A DNA stretch of 64,000 nucleotides from Pelagimonas varians (GTDB lineage Bacteria > Pseudomonadota > Alphaproteobacteria > Rhodobacterales > Rhodobacteraceae). Numbering within the stretch: position 1 is the first letter of the stretch; each line of letters starts with the position of its first letter. Of the stretch, positions 17,777-26,489 are shown one piece after another. The notes below the pieces were generated by a model. It was not told the DNA's origin, ran no database searches, and saw only the letters and a program-made list of their open reading frames with translations. The position numbers and the translations under genes are program-made. Location: contig NZ_QKMF01000009.1 of the NCBI RefSeq assembly GCF_003208435.1, forward strand, positions 1-64,000. Reading direction: 5' to 3'.

Positions 17777-18265
17777 TTACAACGAAGCCAGCAACGCTTC
17801 GCCGCCGGAAATATCGCAAACGCCCGGATTTTCTTCGGCATGAAGAACCTTAACCACACCGTCTTCGGCCATCAACGCGTAGCGTTTGGAGCGGTCAATC
17901 AAACCAGCAGGTGGGGCGCTAAAATCCATGCCCGCGGTTTTGGTGAACTCCGCTTCTGCATCGCCCAGCATAGTGATACCCGCCGCAGTGGCCCCGGTCG
18001 ATTCGCCCCATGCATGCATCACAAACGGATCGTTGACTGACAAACAGATGACTTCATCCACGCCTTTAGCTGTGAAATCATCACGGGTGCGTATGAAGCT
18101 GGGCACATGGGCCGTGCTACATGTCCCTGTATATGCGCCCGGCAACGCAAAAATCACCACTTTTCGGCCTTTGGTCAGTGCGCTCAATGCCACTTGTTCG
18201 GGTCCATCTTTACCCATACGTCCCAAATGCGTGTCCGGCAGTGTGTCACCAACTGAAATCGTCAT
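17777..18265 (-). CDS. Peroxiredoxin (Prx5 family)
   Basis: This 162-residue thiol peroxidase reduces hydrogen peroxide and alkyl hydroperoxides. The peroxidatic cysteine lies in PGAYTGTCST, followed by HVPSFI as in the Prx5/AhpE-type group. A second cysteine in NPGVCDISGGE may act as the resolving residue. The start at 18265 gives the normal Prx5 length. The longer frame to 18376 runs into the divergent neighbour. Confidence 0.94.
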   Translation of the reverse strand: MTISVGDTLPDTHLGRMGKDGPEQVALSALTKGRKVVIFALPGAYTGTCSTAHVPSFIRTRDDFTAKGVDEVICLSVNDPFVMHAWGESTGATAAGITMLGDAEAEFTKTAGMDFSAPPAGLIDRSKRYALMAEDGVVKVLHAEENPGVCDISGGEALLASL

Positions 18266-18343
18266 ATTCGTCTTGATCCTTGCGATTGCGTTTCTTGTAT
18301 TAGCGACGGTAGGTTGAAGGCAATAAAAGGCAAGGGATAATAG

Positions 18344-19552
18344 ATGACAAAAGTTGTTGTGATCGGAGCTGGGCAAGCGGCAGCATCGTTGGTTGCGCGG
18401 TTGCGCAGCAAAGGATTTGACGGCGATATCAGCGTTTTTGGCGATGAACCCCAGCCGCCCTATCAGCGCCCGCCCCTGTCCAAAGCCTATTTGCTGGGCG
18501 ATATGGCGCTAGAACGTTTGTTCCTGCGGCCCGAAACCTTTTATGAGCAAAACGCCGTCGAAATGCGCACCGGTGCGGCAGTGGATTCTGTTGATCGCGC
18601 AGCCAAGACGATCAGCGTATCTGGCGAAAACATAAACTATGACCATCTGGTGTTTTGCACCGGATCTGCGCCGCGCCGCCTACCTTCGGCCATTGGCGGG
18701 GATCTGAAGGGGGTATTCGTTGTTCGTAGCCTAGCCGATGTCGACGACATGGCACCGCACTGCAAAGACGGTGCGCGCGTTTTGATCGTGGGTGGTGGCT
18801 ATATCGGGCTGGAAGCGGCCGCTGTTGCCTCAAAACTGGGATTAAAAGTGACTTTGGTTGAAGCAGCCGATCGTATATTGCAGCGTGTAGCCGCCCCCGA
18901 AACATCCTCATTTTTCAGAGATTTACATACCGCGCATGGCGTCGATCTACGCGAAGGTTGCGGTTTGGAAAAGCTCACCGGCGACGGTCAAGTCAGCGGC
19001 GCAGAGCTGACCGATGGCACCTGCCTGGACGTGGATTTTGTCATTGTTGGCGTCGGAATAACCCCCGGTGACGCATTGGCCGAAACTGCCGGTATCAAAA
19101 CTGAAAATGGCATCAAAGTGAATGCTCAGGGACAGACCTCTGACCATTCGATTTGGGCGGCGGGCGATTGCGCTTCTTTCCCCAATAACGGCGTGCAGAT
19201 GCGATTGGAAAGCGTCGGCAATGCCGTGGACATGGGAGAATTGGTGGCCGATAACATTATGGGGGCGGACCGAAACTACACCGCCAAACCTTGGTTTTGG
19301 TCTGATCAATATGACGTAAAATTGCAAATCGCTGGTCTGAACACAGGCTATGATCGCGTTGTGGTGCGCGACAGCGGCGACGGGGTTCGATCACATTGGT
19401 ATTACGCTGGTACAACGCTTCTTGCGGTGGATGCGATGAATGATCCACGCGGGTACATGGTCGGAAAGCGCCTGATAGAAGCGGGAAAATCACCGGCAGC
19501 GGAACTGGTGGCAGACAGCAAGACAGATCTGAAAGCCTTGTTAAAAGCATGA
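18344..19552 (+). CDS. NAD(P)/FAD-dependent ferredoxin reductase
   Basis: This 402-residue flavoprotein resembles rhodocoxin and putidaredoxin reductases. It has an N-terminal FAD dinucleotide fold (VIGAGQAAASLVARLR), PPYQRPPLSKAYL, a central NAD fold (LIVGGGYIGLEAAAVASKLG) and the FAD motif IWAAGDCASF. Such reductases pass electrons to [2Fe-2S] ferredoxins, often for P450s, but no partner gene is adjacent. The divergent peroxiredoxin begins 78 bases away, so a shared regulatory region is possible. rsmD overlaps the stop. Confidence 0.9.
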   Translation: MTKVVVIGAGQAAASLVARLRSKGFDGDISVFGDEPQPPYQRPPLSKAYLLGDMALERLFLRPETFYEQNAVEMRTGAAVDSVDRAAKTISVSGENINYDHLVFCTGSAPRRLPSAIGGDLKGVFVVRSLADVDDMAPHCKDGARVLIVGGGYIGLEAAAVASKLGLKVTLVEAADRILQRVAAPETSSFFRDLHTAHGVDLREGCGLEKLTGDGQVSGAELTDGTCLDVDFVIVGVGITPGDALAETAGIKTENGIKVNAQGQTSDHSIWAAGDCASFPNNGVQMRLESVGNAVDMGELVADNIMGADRNYTAKPWFWSDQYDVKLQIAGLNTGYDRVVVRDSGDGVRSHWYYAGTTLLAVDAMNDPRGYMVGKRLIEAGKSPAAELVADSKTDLKALLKA

Positions 19553-20106
19553 GGATCATCGCAGGGGAATACCGCGGACGAAGACTGGCGTCGGTCGGCA
19601 AGGGCGATCCGGGGGCACATTTGCGACCCACAACCGACCGGGTGCGCGAAAGCCTCTTTAACACGTTGGCTGGCGGACGCTTTGGCGACCCTATTTCGGG
19701 CGCGCGGGTTCTGGATCTGTTTGCAGGCACTGGCGCATTGGGGCTCGAGGCGTTGTCGCGAGGTGCCGAGCACGTCACATTGGTGGACGACGGCCGCGCC
19801 GCAGGAAAACTGATCCGCGAGAATATTCAGACATTGGGTTGCAAAGCGGCGTGCAAGGTGATCGCTCGCGACGCCACGCGGTTGCCACAAGCGGACACGG
19901 CCTGCGGATTGATCTTCCTTGATCCACCTTATGGAAAAGACCTCGGCGGGCAGGCACTGGCAGTTGCCCAAGCCGGAGGTTGGATAGCCCCCGAAGCGCT
20001 GATCGTCTGGGAAGAAGAAGCTGCTCAAGAAGCCCCGGCAGGATTCAATCTGCTCGATCACAAACGGTATGGCGACACTTGGATAAGCTTTTTGCAAGTG
20101 CAGTAG
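19549..20106 (+). CDS. rsmD: 16S rRNA (guanine(966)-N(2))-methyltransferase RsmD
   Basis: RsmD methylates G966 of 16S rRNA in the assembling 30S subunit. The 185-residue protein starts MRIIAGEYRGRRL. It has the SAM-binding DLFAGTGALGLEALSRGA and the catalytic FLDPPYGKD, the D/N-PPY motif of amino-methyltransferases. It starts inside the end of the FAD reductase gene (ATGA). Confidence 0.95.
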   Translation: MRIIAGEYRGRRLASVGKGDPGAHLRPTTDRVRESLFNTLAGGRFGDPISGARVLDLFAGTGALGLEALSRGAEHVTLVDDGRAAGKLIRENIQTLGCKAACKVIARDATRLPQADTACGLIFLDPPYGKDLGGQALAVAQAGGWIAPEALIVWEEEAAQEAPAGFNLLDHKRYGDTWISFLQVQ

Positions 20107-20121
20107 CCCAGTAACGAAAAA

Positions 20122-20143
20122 GCGCGCCATAAAAATGGCGCGC
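20122..20143 (-). terminator. Bidirectional terminator between rsmD and dctP
   Basis: GCGCGCCAT pairs with ATGGCGCGC around an AAAA loop. On the minus strand it is followed by TTTTT, which is a strong signal for the dctP transcript. On the plus strand it closes rsmD less strongly. Confidence 0.85.
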
Positions 20144-20185
20144 CTTAATTGTTTCGCAAGATCCTCACCAGATCCAAGCAGGGTA

Positions 20186-21217
20186 TTAGTTTCTGGCTTC
20201 GGCAACTGCGTCTTGAGCATCTTTAACCAACTGCGCCCCATCCATGCCGCGCTTGGTCACTTCTGCGATCCATTCAGCGGTCACATCCGCCCCCAGCGCT
20301 TCAATTTTGGCGGTCGCGTCTTCCGACAGAACAGCGATTTCATTGCCCGATGCGGTCATCGCTTCCAGACCAACCTTGTCACCCGTGTCATGCGCGCGTC
20401 CGGCCCAAGCCGAAGTTTCCAAACCAGAGTTCGCATCGATCACAGCACGCAAATCATCCGGCATGCTTTCGTAGACATCCTTGTTCATTGCCCAGATGAA
20501 ATAGAGATTATACAACGACTTATCGCCGGCAACGTCTGTATGACTGTCCGTCAGTTCGTCCAGTTTCAGCGACGGGGACATTTCCCAAGTGATGACACCC
20601 CCATCAACGACTCCTTTGGACAGCGATTCAGGGAATTGCGGCACCGGCATGCCGATTGGGGTTGCGCCAAGTTTGTCTAGCAACAAAGTGGCTGGACGCG
20701 AGGGGCCGCGCAGTTTCAGACCTTCGAAATCGGCAACCTCGGCAACCGCAGCGCCCTTTTTGTGAACAATACCGGGGCCATGCATATGAGCGGCAATCAC
20801 ATGAACATCGGCAAAATCATCCATGAGATGCTTTTGCGTAAACGCCCAAGCCGCGCGCGAAGCTTCCTCGGCCGATTTCGTCACCATAAAGGGCAACTCC
20901 ATGGCTTCGGCTTCGGGGAAACGACCTGCTTGATAGCCTGGGATAACCCAGCCGCCATCAACAACACCGTCCAAAATCAGGTCGAACTGTTCAGGTGCCG
21001 CGCCTCCAAGCTGCATAAAGGGGTAGATTTCAACTTTGATACGCCCGTTGGAATCTGCCTCAACCTTTTCAGCCCAAGGTTCGATAAAGTATTTCGGGTT
21101 GGCCGAATTTGGCGACACAAAATGCTGAAACCGTAAGGTGACTTCTTGTGCCAGAGCGGAACTGGCGAGCGCACCAAAAACGGTGGCAACGGCGATAGTA
21201 CGGATGGATTTCAACAT
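20186..21217 (-). CDS. TRAP transporter substrate-binding protein (DctP family)
   Basis: This is a 343-residue periplasmic solute receptor. It has a Sec signal peptide ending in ALASSALAQ and the DctP fold (FQHFVSPNSANPKYFIEPWAEKVEADSNGRIKVEIYPFMQLGG). A GLKLRGPSRPATLLLDKLGATPIGMP block carries the arginine that usually binds a carboxylate. The substrate is therefore probably an organic acid. No membrane subunits (DctQ, DctM) lie nearby, so this is an orphan receptor. Confidence 0.92.
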   Translation of the reverse strand: MLKSIRTIAVATVFGALASSALAQEVTLRFQHFVSPNSANPKYFIEPWAEKVEADSNGRIKVEIYPFMQLGGAAPEQFDLILDGVVDGGWVIPGYQAGRFPEAEAMELPFMVTKSAEEASRAAWAFTQKHLMDDFADVHVIAAHMHGPGIVHKKGAAVAEVADFEGLKLRGPSRPATLLLDKLGATPIGMPVPQFPESLSKGVVDGGVITWEMSPSLKLDELTDSHTDVAGDKSLYNLYFIWAMNKDVYESMPDDLRAVIDANSGLETSAWAGRAHDTGDKVGLEAMTASGNEIAVLSEDATAKIEALGADVTAEWIAEVTKRGMDGAQLVKDAQDAVAEARN

Positions 21218-21406
21218 AGGGATTCTCCCTTCCCTGAACCGGATTATTTCTCCAGAAAACTGGGCCCGGTCTTCACGTCATAGTCATTGCTGCACTGCAG
21301 CTACGGTTCACATATTGGACCGACGTCCAAGCTGCAAGTCACTCGCAACAAGGAAAGGACGGTGTTCCGGCCTAATCTCCCTGAACTGTTGAGCATTCCG
21401 CAATGC

Positions 21407-21432
21407 GGGGGAATTCTGAACTGGATTCCCCC
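21407..21432. repeat. Inverted repeat upstream of the MBL-fold gene
   Basis: GGGGGAAT and ATTCCCCC are perfectly inverted around a 10-base spacer, 49 bases before the start codon. It could be an operator or a hairpin in the mRNA leader. No T-tract follows, so it is not a standard terminator. Confidence 0.5.
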
Positions 21433-21480
21433 TATGGTTTCTGTATCATCACATTCGAATTCATGCATGAGGAGGCCGCC

Positions 21481-22446
21481 ATGAGTATTTTTCGCCCCAA
21501 CCGCCGCGATCTTTTGACAATGGCTGCGGCAATGCCCGCGCTAACCCTGCCCGCGCGCGCAATGGCCGGGCTTGGCGCACCATCTGCCGCCAACCCGTCC
21601 CACTTCAATTTCACACTGGGAGAGGCAAAGTTGACGGTCGTGTCTGACGGTCATTTGGCGACACCTGCCAGCGGCCTTGGCATCAATACAGATCCAGCCG
21701 AAGTCCAAGCCTTTCTTGAAGCGCATTTTTTGTCGCCAACCACCAACTATAGCCACACCAACCATTTGGTGATTGAGCTTGGGGATGCCAAAGTCTTGGT
21801 TGATGTCGGCTCTGGTGACCGGTTTTTGGACACTGCCGGACGCCTAATGGCGAACTTGGAAACGGCTGGTATTGATGCCAGCACAATCACCCATGTCGTC
21901 ATCACACATGCCCACCCCGATCACATCTGGGGGGTACGCGATGACTTCGACGAAGCAATCATTCCGGACGCACAGTATTTCATTGGTGGCACCGAACGGG
22001 ATTACTGGATGCAAGACGGATTGCTGACCTCTGCCCCCGCCGAGGCCCAGCAGTTCATTGTTGGCGCGCAAAACTCCATCAATGTCGACGGAGTCGAATG
22101 GCAGCTTGTGTCCAATGACAATGAAATCGCACCGGGCGTACGTGTCATTGACACACCGGGCCATACACCAGGGCACATGTCCATTGTCGTGGAATCCGAT
22201 GGGCAGCAATTGATCGCTCTCGGGGATTCCATGAACCACGCATGGATGAACTTTGCCCACCCCGATTGGGTCAACGGCTTTGACATGGACGGCGATATGA
22301 CCGCAGCAACACGCAAGCGCTTGCTGGATATGGCTGCCGCAGACAAGATGGCGGTGCTCGGTTACCATTTTCCATTTCCCGGTGTCGGGCATGTCATGAA
22401 GGACGGCGATGCGTATCGCTTCGTCCCTGCACTTTGGAAATGGTGA
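21481..22446 (+). CDS. Tat-exported MBL-fold metallo-hydrolase
   Basis: This 321-residue metallo-beta-lactamase-fold hydrolase has the dinuclear metal motif ITHAHPDHIWG. Further metal ligands are in DTPGHTPGHM, ALGDSM and GYHFPFPGVGH. The N-terminus MSIFRPNRRDLLTMAAAMPALTLPARAMA is a twin-arginine signal peptide, so the folded enzyme goes to the periplasm. The substrate is unknown; relatives include lactonases, sulfatases and sulfur-oxidation accessory proteins. GAGGAGG just upstream fixes the start at 21481 rather than 21403. Confidence 0.9.
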   Translation: MSIFRPNRRDLLTMAAAMPALTLPARAMAGLGAPSAANPSHFNFTLGEAKLTVVSDGHLATPASGLGINTDPAEVQAFLEAHFLSPTTNYSHTNHLVIELGDAKVLVDVGSGDRFLDTAGRLMANLETAGIDASTITHVVITHAHPDHIWGVRDDFDEAIIPDAQYFIGGTERDYWMQDGLLTSAPAEAQQFIVGAQNSINVDGVEWQLVSNDNEIAPGVRVIDTPGHTPGHMSIVVESDGQQLIALGDSMNHAWMNFAHPDWVNGFDMDGDMTAATRKRLLDMAAADKMAVLGYHFPFPGVGHVMKDGDAYRFVPALWKW

Positions 22447-22460
22447 TCCAGTAAGGCTTG

Positions 22461-22504
22461 AAAGGCCCTTGGCATCCGGAAAACCGCAGCCGAGGGCCCT
22501 TTTG
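22461..22504. terminator. Terminator between MBL-fold gene and map
   Basis: GGCCCTTGGC pairs with GCCGAGGGCC (one G-T wobble) and an inner CCGG/CCG stem. It is followed by CTTTT on the plus strand. It lies between two convergent genes. Confidence 0.75.
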
Positions 22505-22512
22505 GGAATAGC

Positions 22513-23340
22513 TTAGTCTTTGCTATACGTCGGATGGAACATTTTCTTAGGCGACAGTGTGAAAATCTCGCAGCCATCTGCGGTCACACCAATCGAATGT
22601 TCAAACTGCGCAGACAGGGATTTATCCCGTGTCACGGCTGTCCAGTCATCTTGCAACACTTTGGTTTCAGGGCGACCCAGATTGATCATCGGTTCAATGG
22701 TAAAGAACATGCCCTCTTCGAGAACTTCGCGCGTGCCTGCCTTGCCATAATGCAACACATTGGGCGGCGAATGGAACACCTGCCCCAAACCATGGCCACA
22801 AAAGTCACGCACCACCGACATACGCTGCGATTCAGCATATGTTTGAATGGCATGGCCGATATCGCCAAAGGTATTGCCCGGCTTAACCGCATCAATCCCC
22901 ATCATCAGCGCGTCATGCGTGACTTGGATCAGACGCTCTGCCTTGCGAGACAGTTTTCCAGCCACATACATCCGCGAACTGTCGCCAAACCATCCGTCAG
23001 CAATCACGGTCACGTCGATGTTCAGAATATCGCCGTCCTTGATCTTTTTGTCACCGGGGATGCCGTGGCAGACCACGTGGTTGACGCTGATACAGCTGGC
23101 GTGCTGATAGCCTTTGTAGCCAATCGTCGCCGAGGTCGTCCCCAGTTCCTCAACCCGATTTCGGATAAAATCGTCAATTGCACTGGTGGTCTGGCCGACA
23201 AAAACATGCTCGGCCACTTCGTCCAAAATTTGAGCCGTAACCTGCCCAGCCTTATGCATTCCGGCAAAATCTCCGGGCTGATAAATACGGATACCATCGC
23301 GGGTGACGCGGCCTTTGTGGTCAGTCAAGATACGCTCCAT
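22513..23340 (-). CDS. map: Type I methionine aminopeptidase
   Basis: Map removes the initiator methionine from new proteins. The 275-residue enzyme has HASCISVNHVVCHGIPGDKKIKDGDILNIDVTVI with the first metal Asp. Further ligands are in SSRMYVAG, CGHGLGQVFHSPP and FFTIEPMIN, ending with AQFEHSIGVT. The start at 23340 gives the usual length. The longer frame to 23472 overlaps the divergent neighbour. Confidence 0.96.
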   Translation of the reverse strand: MERILTDHKGRVTRDGIRIYQPGDFAGMHKAGQVTAQILDEVAEHVFVGQTTSAIDDFIRNRVEELGTTSATIGYKGYQHASCISVNHVVCHGIPGDKKIKDGDILNIDVTVIADGWFGDSSRMYVAGKLSRKAERLIQVTHDALMMGIDAVKPGNTFGDIGHAIQTYAESQRMSVVRDFCGHGLGQVFHSPPNVLHYGKAGTREVLEEGMFFTIEPMINLGRPETKVLQDDWTAVTRDKSLSAQFEHSIGVTADGCEIFTLSPKKMFHPTYSKD

Positions 23341-23445
23341 CAATTCTTGCGGGTTACTTAAGGGTTTTGCCGCCCCAAGACCAGAGCAAAGCCCTTTTCG
23401 CCGCACCATATTGGCCCTACACCCGTGGGATAAAGGAGCCCGCCT

Positions 23446-24105
23446 ATGTCCCACATCACCCTTGTCCGTCACGGTCAGGCCAATACCGAAGCCCGCGATG
23501 AGCTAAGTTACGATCAGTTGAGCGATCTGGGAATGCAACAGGCCCGCTGGCTGGGCGACCATTTTCGCCAAACCGGCGAAGTTTTTGCCCGCGTTTATAC
23601 CGGAACCTTGAAACGGCACATCCAGACCGCGGACGGGATCGCCGCTGATTGCGCTGCTGCCGTGGTACGCGATGCGCGGCTGAATGAAATGCAATATTTC
23701 GACGTGGCGCAGCAGTTGGAAAAACAGCACGGCTTGCCGATTCCGAAGGAACGGGAAGGCTTTATTGAACATCTGCCGGTTCTGTTTCGCTATTGGCAAG
23801 AAGACCGGATCGAGAATATCCCGGAAAAGTTCTCCGATTTCGAGGCTCGTGTCGGCGAGGCCATGACAGAAATCGCAGCAGGCGAGGGCCGTGCATTGGT
23901 GGTCACATCAGGTGGATTGATTGGCATGGCAATGCGGATCATCCTGCGTCTGGATATAGAAGCGCTTTCGCACATGTGCCTCTCAATCGAAAACAGTTCG
24001 CTTCACAGGGTGCAACCGCTGACAACAGGGCTGGCGATGACCCAGTTTAACGCAATCCCGCATCTTGACACCCCTGAACGCGCATTTGCCAGAACCCATC
24101 TGTAG
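23446..24105 (+). CDS. Histidine phosphatase family protein
   Basis: This 219-residue member of the phosphoglycerate-mutase-like superfamily has the phospho-accepting LVRHGQANTEA motif. GTLKRHIQTAD supplies a phosphate-binding arginine, and VVTSGGLIGMAMR stands in the place where many members have a catalytic histidine. The substrate is unknown. AAAGGAG lies just before the start. The gene stands alone between map and the saccharopine genes. Confidence 0.88.
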   Translation: MSHITLVRHGQANTEARDELSYDQLSDLGMQQARWLGDHFRQTGEVFARVYTGTLKRHIQTADGIAADCAAAVVRDARLNEMQYFDVAQQLEKQHGLPIPKEREGFIEHLPVLFRYWQEDRIENIPEKFSDFEARVGEAMTEIAAGEGRALVVTSGGLIGMAMRIILRLDIEALSHMCLSIENSSLHRVQPLTTGLAMTQFNAIPHLDTPERAFARTHL

Positions 24106-24212
24106 CGCACCAATTTCGTCCACGAAATTTGTAAGAATTTTGAAAAATTCTTGCGCCTGCCTATCGGGATATGAAATGCCGGAAGCGTCCAGACTGCCTT
24201 AAGGAAGCCCCC

Positions 24213-25268
24213 ATGACACATCTATGGATTCGCGCTGAAAGTCGCCAAAATGAAGAACGCGTCGGGATTACCCCCGAAGGCGTGGCCAAATTGATCGCTC
24301 GCGGCTTTCAAGTCACCTTTGAGGACAGCGCTACGCGGATCATGCCCAGCGCACCTTTTGCCGAAGCCGGTGCCGAGATTGCAGCCGAAGGCAGCTGGCC
24401 TGAGGCCCCGCGCGATGCCATTGTCTTTGGGCTCAAGGAGTTGCCCGAAGCCGATACCCCGTTGATCCATCGCCACATCATGTTCGGCCACGCTTACAAA
24501 GGCCAAGAGGCCGGAGCGCGGTTGCTGAAACGGTTCGCTGCCGGTGGTGGCACCCTGTATGATCTGGAGTATCTGGTTGAGGCAAACGGCCGCCGGGTTG
24601 CTGCCTTTGGATATTGGGCAGGCTACGCAGGTGCCGCAGTTTCTCTGTTGGCTTGGGCAGCACAAAAACAGGGTGGCACATGTCCTCCGGTTTCGACATG
24701 GCCGAACTCGGACAGCCTGCAGGCCGAGCTTTCGACCGCGCTGGACCGGACAAAACTGGACCGTCCGAATGCGATTGTTATCGGTGCATTGGGGCGGGTT
24801 GGAACCGGAGCGCGCGATCTGTGCAAACAGATGGGTGTTGTAACAACGGATTGGGATTTAGCCGAAACCGCCAGCGGCGGCCCTTTCCCGCAAATTCTGG
24901 AACACGATCTGTTCTTTAACTGTATCCTGGCAGCGCCCGGCTGTCCGGTATTTGTACCAGCAAGCGCCAAAACTGATCCACGGCGGCTGTCAGTCATTGG
25001 CGATGTCGCCTGTGACCCGCAAAGCGAATTTTCCCCGATCAAGGTCTATGGCCTAGAAACGACGTGGGAAAATCCAGTCACGCGGGCCTATGATGCGCCG
25101 CCTTTGGACGTAATGGCCATCGACAACCTGCCTTCGCTTCTACCGTTGGAATCAAGCATTGATTTTGCCGGTCAGTTGTTGCCCCACCTTGAAACGCTGG
25201 ACGATCTAGACAGCGGCGTTTGGGGACGGGCCTTTGAAACATATTCGCAGCACAAGCCTGAGGTTTAA
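24213..25268 (+). CDS. Saccharopine dehydrogenase (NAD+, L-lysine-forming type)
   Basis: This 351-residue enzyme interconverts saccharopine with lysine and 2-oxoglutarate. It is of the alanine-dehydrogenase-like LYS1 type. The sequence opens MTHLWIRAESRQNEERVGITPEGV. It has KxH-type residues in IMFGHAYKGQ and a Rossmann segment AIVIGALGRVGTGARDLC. AAGGAAG precedes the ATG at 24213. It is immediately followed, after three bases, by the second saccharopine enzyme. Confidence 0.92.
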   Translation: MTHLWIRAESRQNEERVGITPEGVAKLIARGFQVTFEDSATRIMPSAPFAEAGAEIAAEGSWPEAPRDAIVFGLKELPEADTPLIHRHIMFGHAYKGQEAGARLLKRFAAGGGTLYDLEYLVEANGRRVAAFGYWAGYAGAAVSLLAWAAQKQGGTCPPVSTWPNSDSLQAELSTALDRTKLDRPNAIVIGALGRVGTGARDLCKQMGVVTTDWDLAETASGGPFPQILEHDLFFNCILAAPGCPVFVPASAKTDPRRLSVIGDVACDPQSEFSPIKVYGLETTWENPVTRAYDAPPLDVMAIDNLPSLLPLESSIDFAGQLLPHLETLDDLDSGVWGRAFETYSQHKPEV

Positions 25269-25271
25269 ATC

Positions 25272-26399
25272 ATGACAATCCATTGGTGTGGCACCGGCCT
25301 GTCGGCCATTCCCGGCCTGCGCAGGCTGATCGAGGCGGGCCATCCCGTCACCGTCTGGAACCGGACAACCGCCAAGGCCGCCGAGGCCGTGGGCGATCTG
25401 ACCCAAGACATTCGTGCCTTTGACATCACCGCGCTTGGTTCAGAGCTGAAGCCAGAAGACATCGTCGTGTCCATGTTGCCCGGCGACTGGCATGTGCCAC
25501 TGGCCGAATTGGCCATCGCCAAAGGGGCGCATTTTGTGTCCTCCAGCTACATCGCGCCGGAAATGCGTGATCTGGACAGCAAAGCCCGCGCCGCAGGGGT
25601 CCGGGTGATCAACGAAGTTGGCCTTGATCCGGGCATTGATCACCTAATGGCCCATGCCTTGATCGCCGATTACAAAGCCTCTGCCGCGTATAACGTGAGC
25701 AATGCGATCAGCTTCACATCCTATTGCGGTGGCGTTCCCAAAATCGCCAATGCCTTTCGCTACAAATTCAGCTGGGCACCCGTTGGGGTTCTCAAGGCCC
25801 TGCGTTCGCCTTCACGCTCAATTCGGCATTTTTCGGAGTTGAACGTCTCCAAGCCATGGGATGCGATCAGCCGCTATGATGCCCCACTTGCCGCGCCCGA
25901 AAGCTTTGAGGTCTATCCAAACCGCGATTCCTTGCCGTTTATGGAGGAATATGGCTTTGACCCGAAATGGCCGGTCAAGGATTTCGTCCGCGGGACGTTG
26001 CGGCTGAACGGCTGGGCTGACGCATGGAAAGACATCTTCGCAGAGGCCGGTACGGCCACCGACGAACGCCTTGCCGAAATTGCGGATCAATTGCTGGCCG
26101 ATAACGCCTATAATGAGGGCGAGCCGGACCGCGTGATTATGTGTGTATCGCTTAGCGCCGAAAAAGACGGTGTACCAGTGTGGCACAAAACCTATGTCAT
26201 GGATGCTTGGGGCGATGTGCGCGGAACCGCCATGGCCCGACTGGTGTCGGTACCCGTCTCTTTGGCCGTTGAAGCGGTGTTGAACCGCGAAGTGCCTGTA
26301 GGTGTGATGGCAGCACCGTCAGATCCAAAACTGGTCAGCCGCTGGATGGACGAAGTGCAAGTTTTGGCCCAAGACCTGATGATTGTGGATCATCTTTGA
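25272..26399 (+). CDS. Saccharopine reductase/dehydrogenase (glutamate-forming type)
   Basis: This 375-residue enzyme belongs to the LYS9-type saccharopine dehydrogenase family. It splits saccharopine into glutamate and 2-aminoadipate semialdehyde, or the reverse. Features are an N-terminal Rossmann fold (GTGLSAIPGLRRLIEAGHPVTVWNRT), the conserved NEVGLDPGIDHLMAH and YCGGVPKIANAFRYKFSW. With the previous gene it makes a complete two-step saccharopine route. In bacteria lacking the fungal aminoadipate pathway this is most likely used for lysine breakdown. Confidence 0.92.
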   Translation: MTIHWCGTGLSAIPGLRRLIEAGHPVTVWNRTTAKAAEAVGDLTQDIRAFDITALGSELKPEDIVVSMLPGDWHVPLAELAIAKGAHFVSSSYIAPEMRDLDSKARAAGVRVINEVGLDPGIDHLMAHALIADYKASAAYNVSNAISFTSYCGGVPKIANAFRYKFSWAPVGVLKALRSPSRSIRHFSELNVSKPWDAISRYDAPLAAPESFEVYPNRDSLPFMEEYGFDPKWPVKDFVRGTLRLNGWADAWKDIFAEAGTATDERLAEIADQLLADNAYNEGEPDRVIMCVSLSAEKDGVPVWHKTYVMDAWGDVRGTAMARLVSVPVSLAVEAVLNREVPVGVMAAPSDPKLVSRWMDEVQVLAQDLMIVDHL

Positions 26400-26407
26400 T
26401 CTCGGAT

Positions 26408-26458
26408 GCGAGGGGCCAGCCCCTCGCGCTCCCCGGAGTTTATTTGGCAAGATGAAGG
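26408..26458 (+). repeat. Rhodobacteraceae-type intergenic repeat, copy 1
   Basis: A hairpin GCGAGGGG-N4-CCCCTCGC is followed by CTCCCCGGAGTTTATTTGG and an AAGATGAAG tail. The same layout, a GC-rich hairpin, a C-rich bridge, an ATTTGG core and a purine-rich tail, recurs inverted at 45955-46021. It lies between convergent genes and may also act as a terminator. The family link is from memory of similar sequences in roseobacter genomes. Confidence 0.6.
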
Positions 26459-26489
26459 GTAAAAGAGGTTAGCCGTGGTTCAAAAACAC

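Noticed and set aside
24132-24151. AT-rich hairpin AAGAATTT/AAATTCTT after the histidine phosphatase gene
   Set aside because: It has no GC in the stem and no T-tract, so it is too weak to call a terminator.
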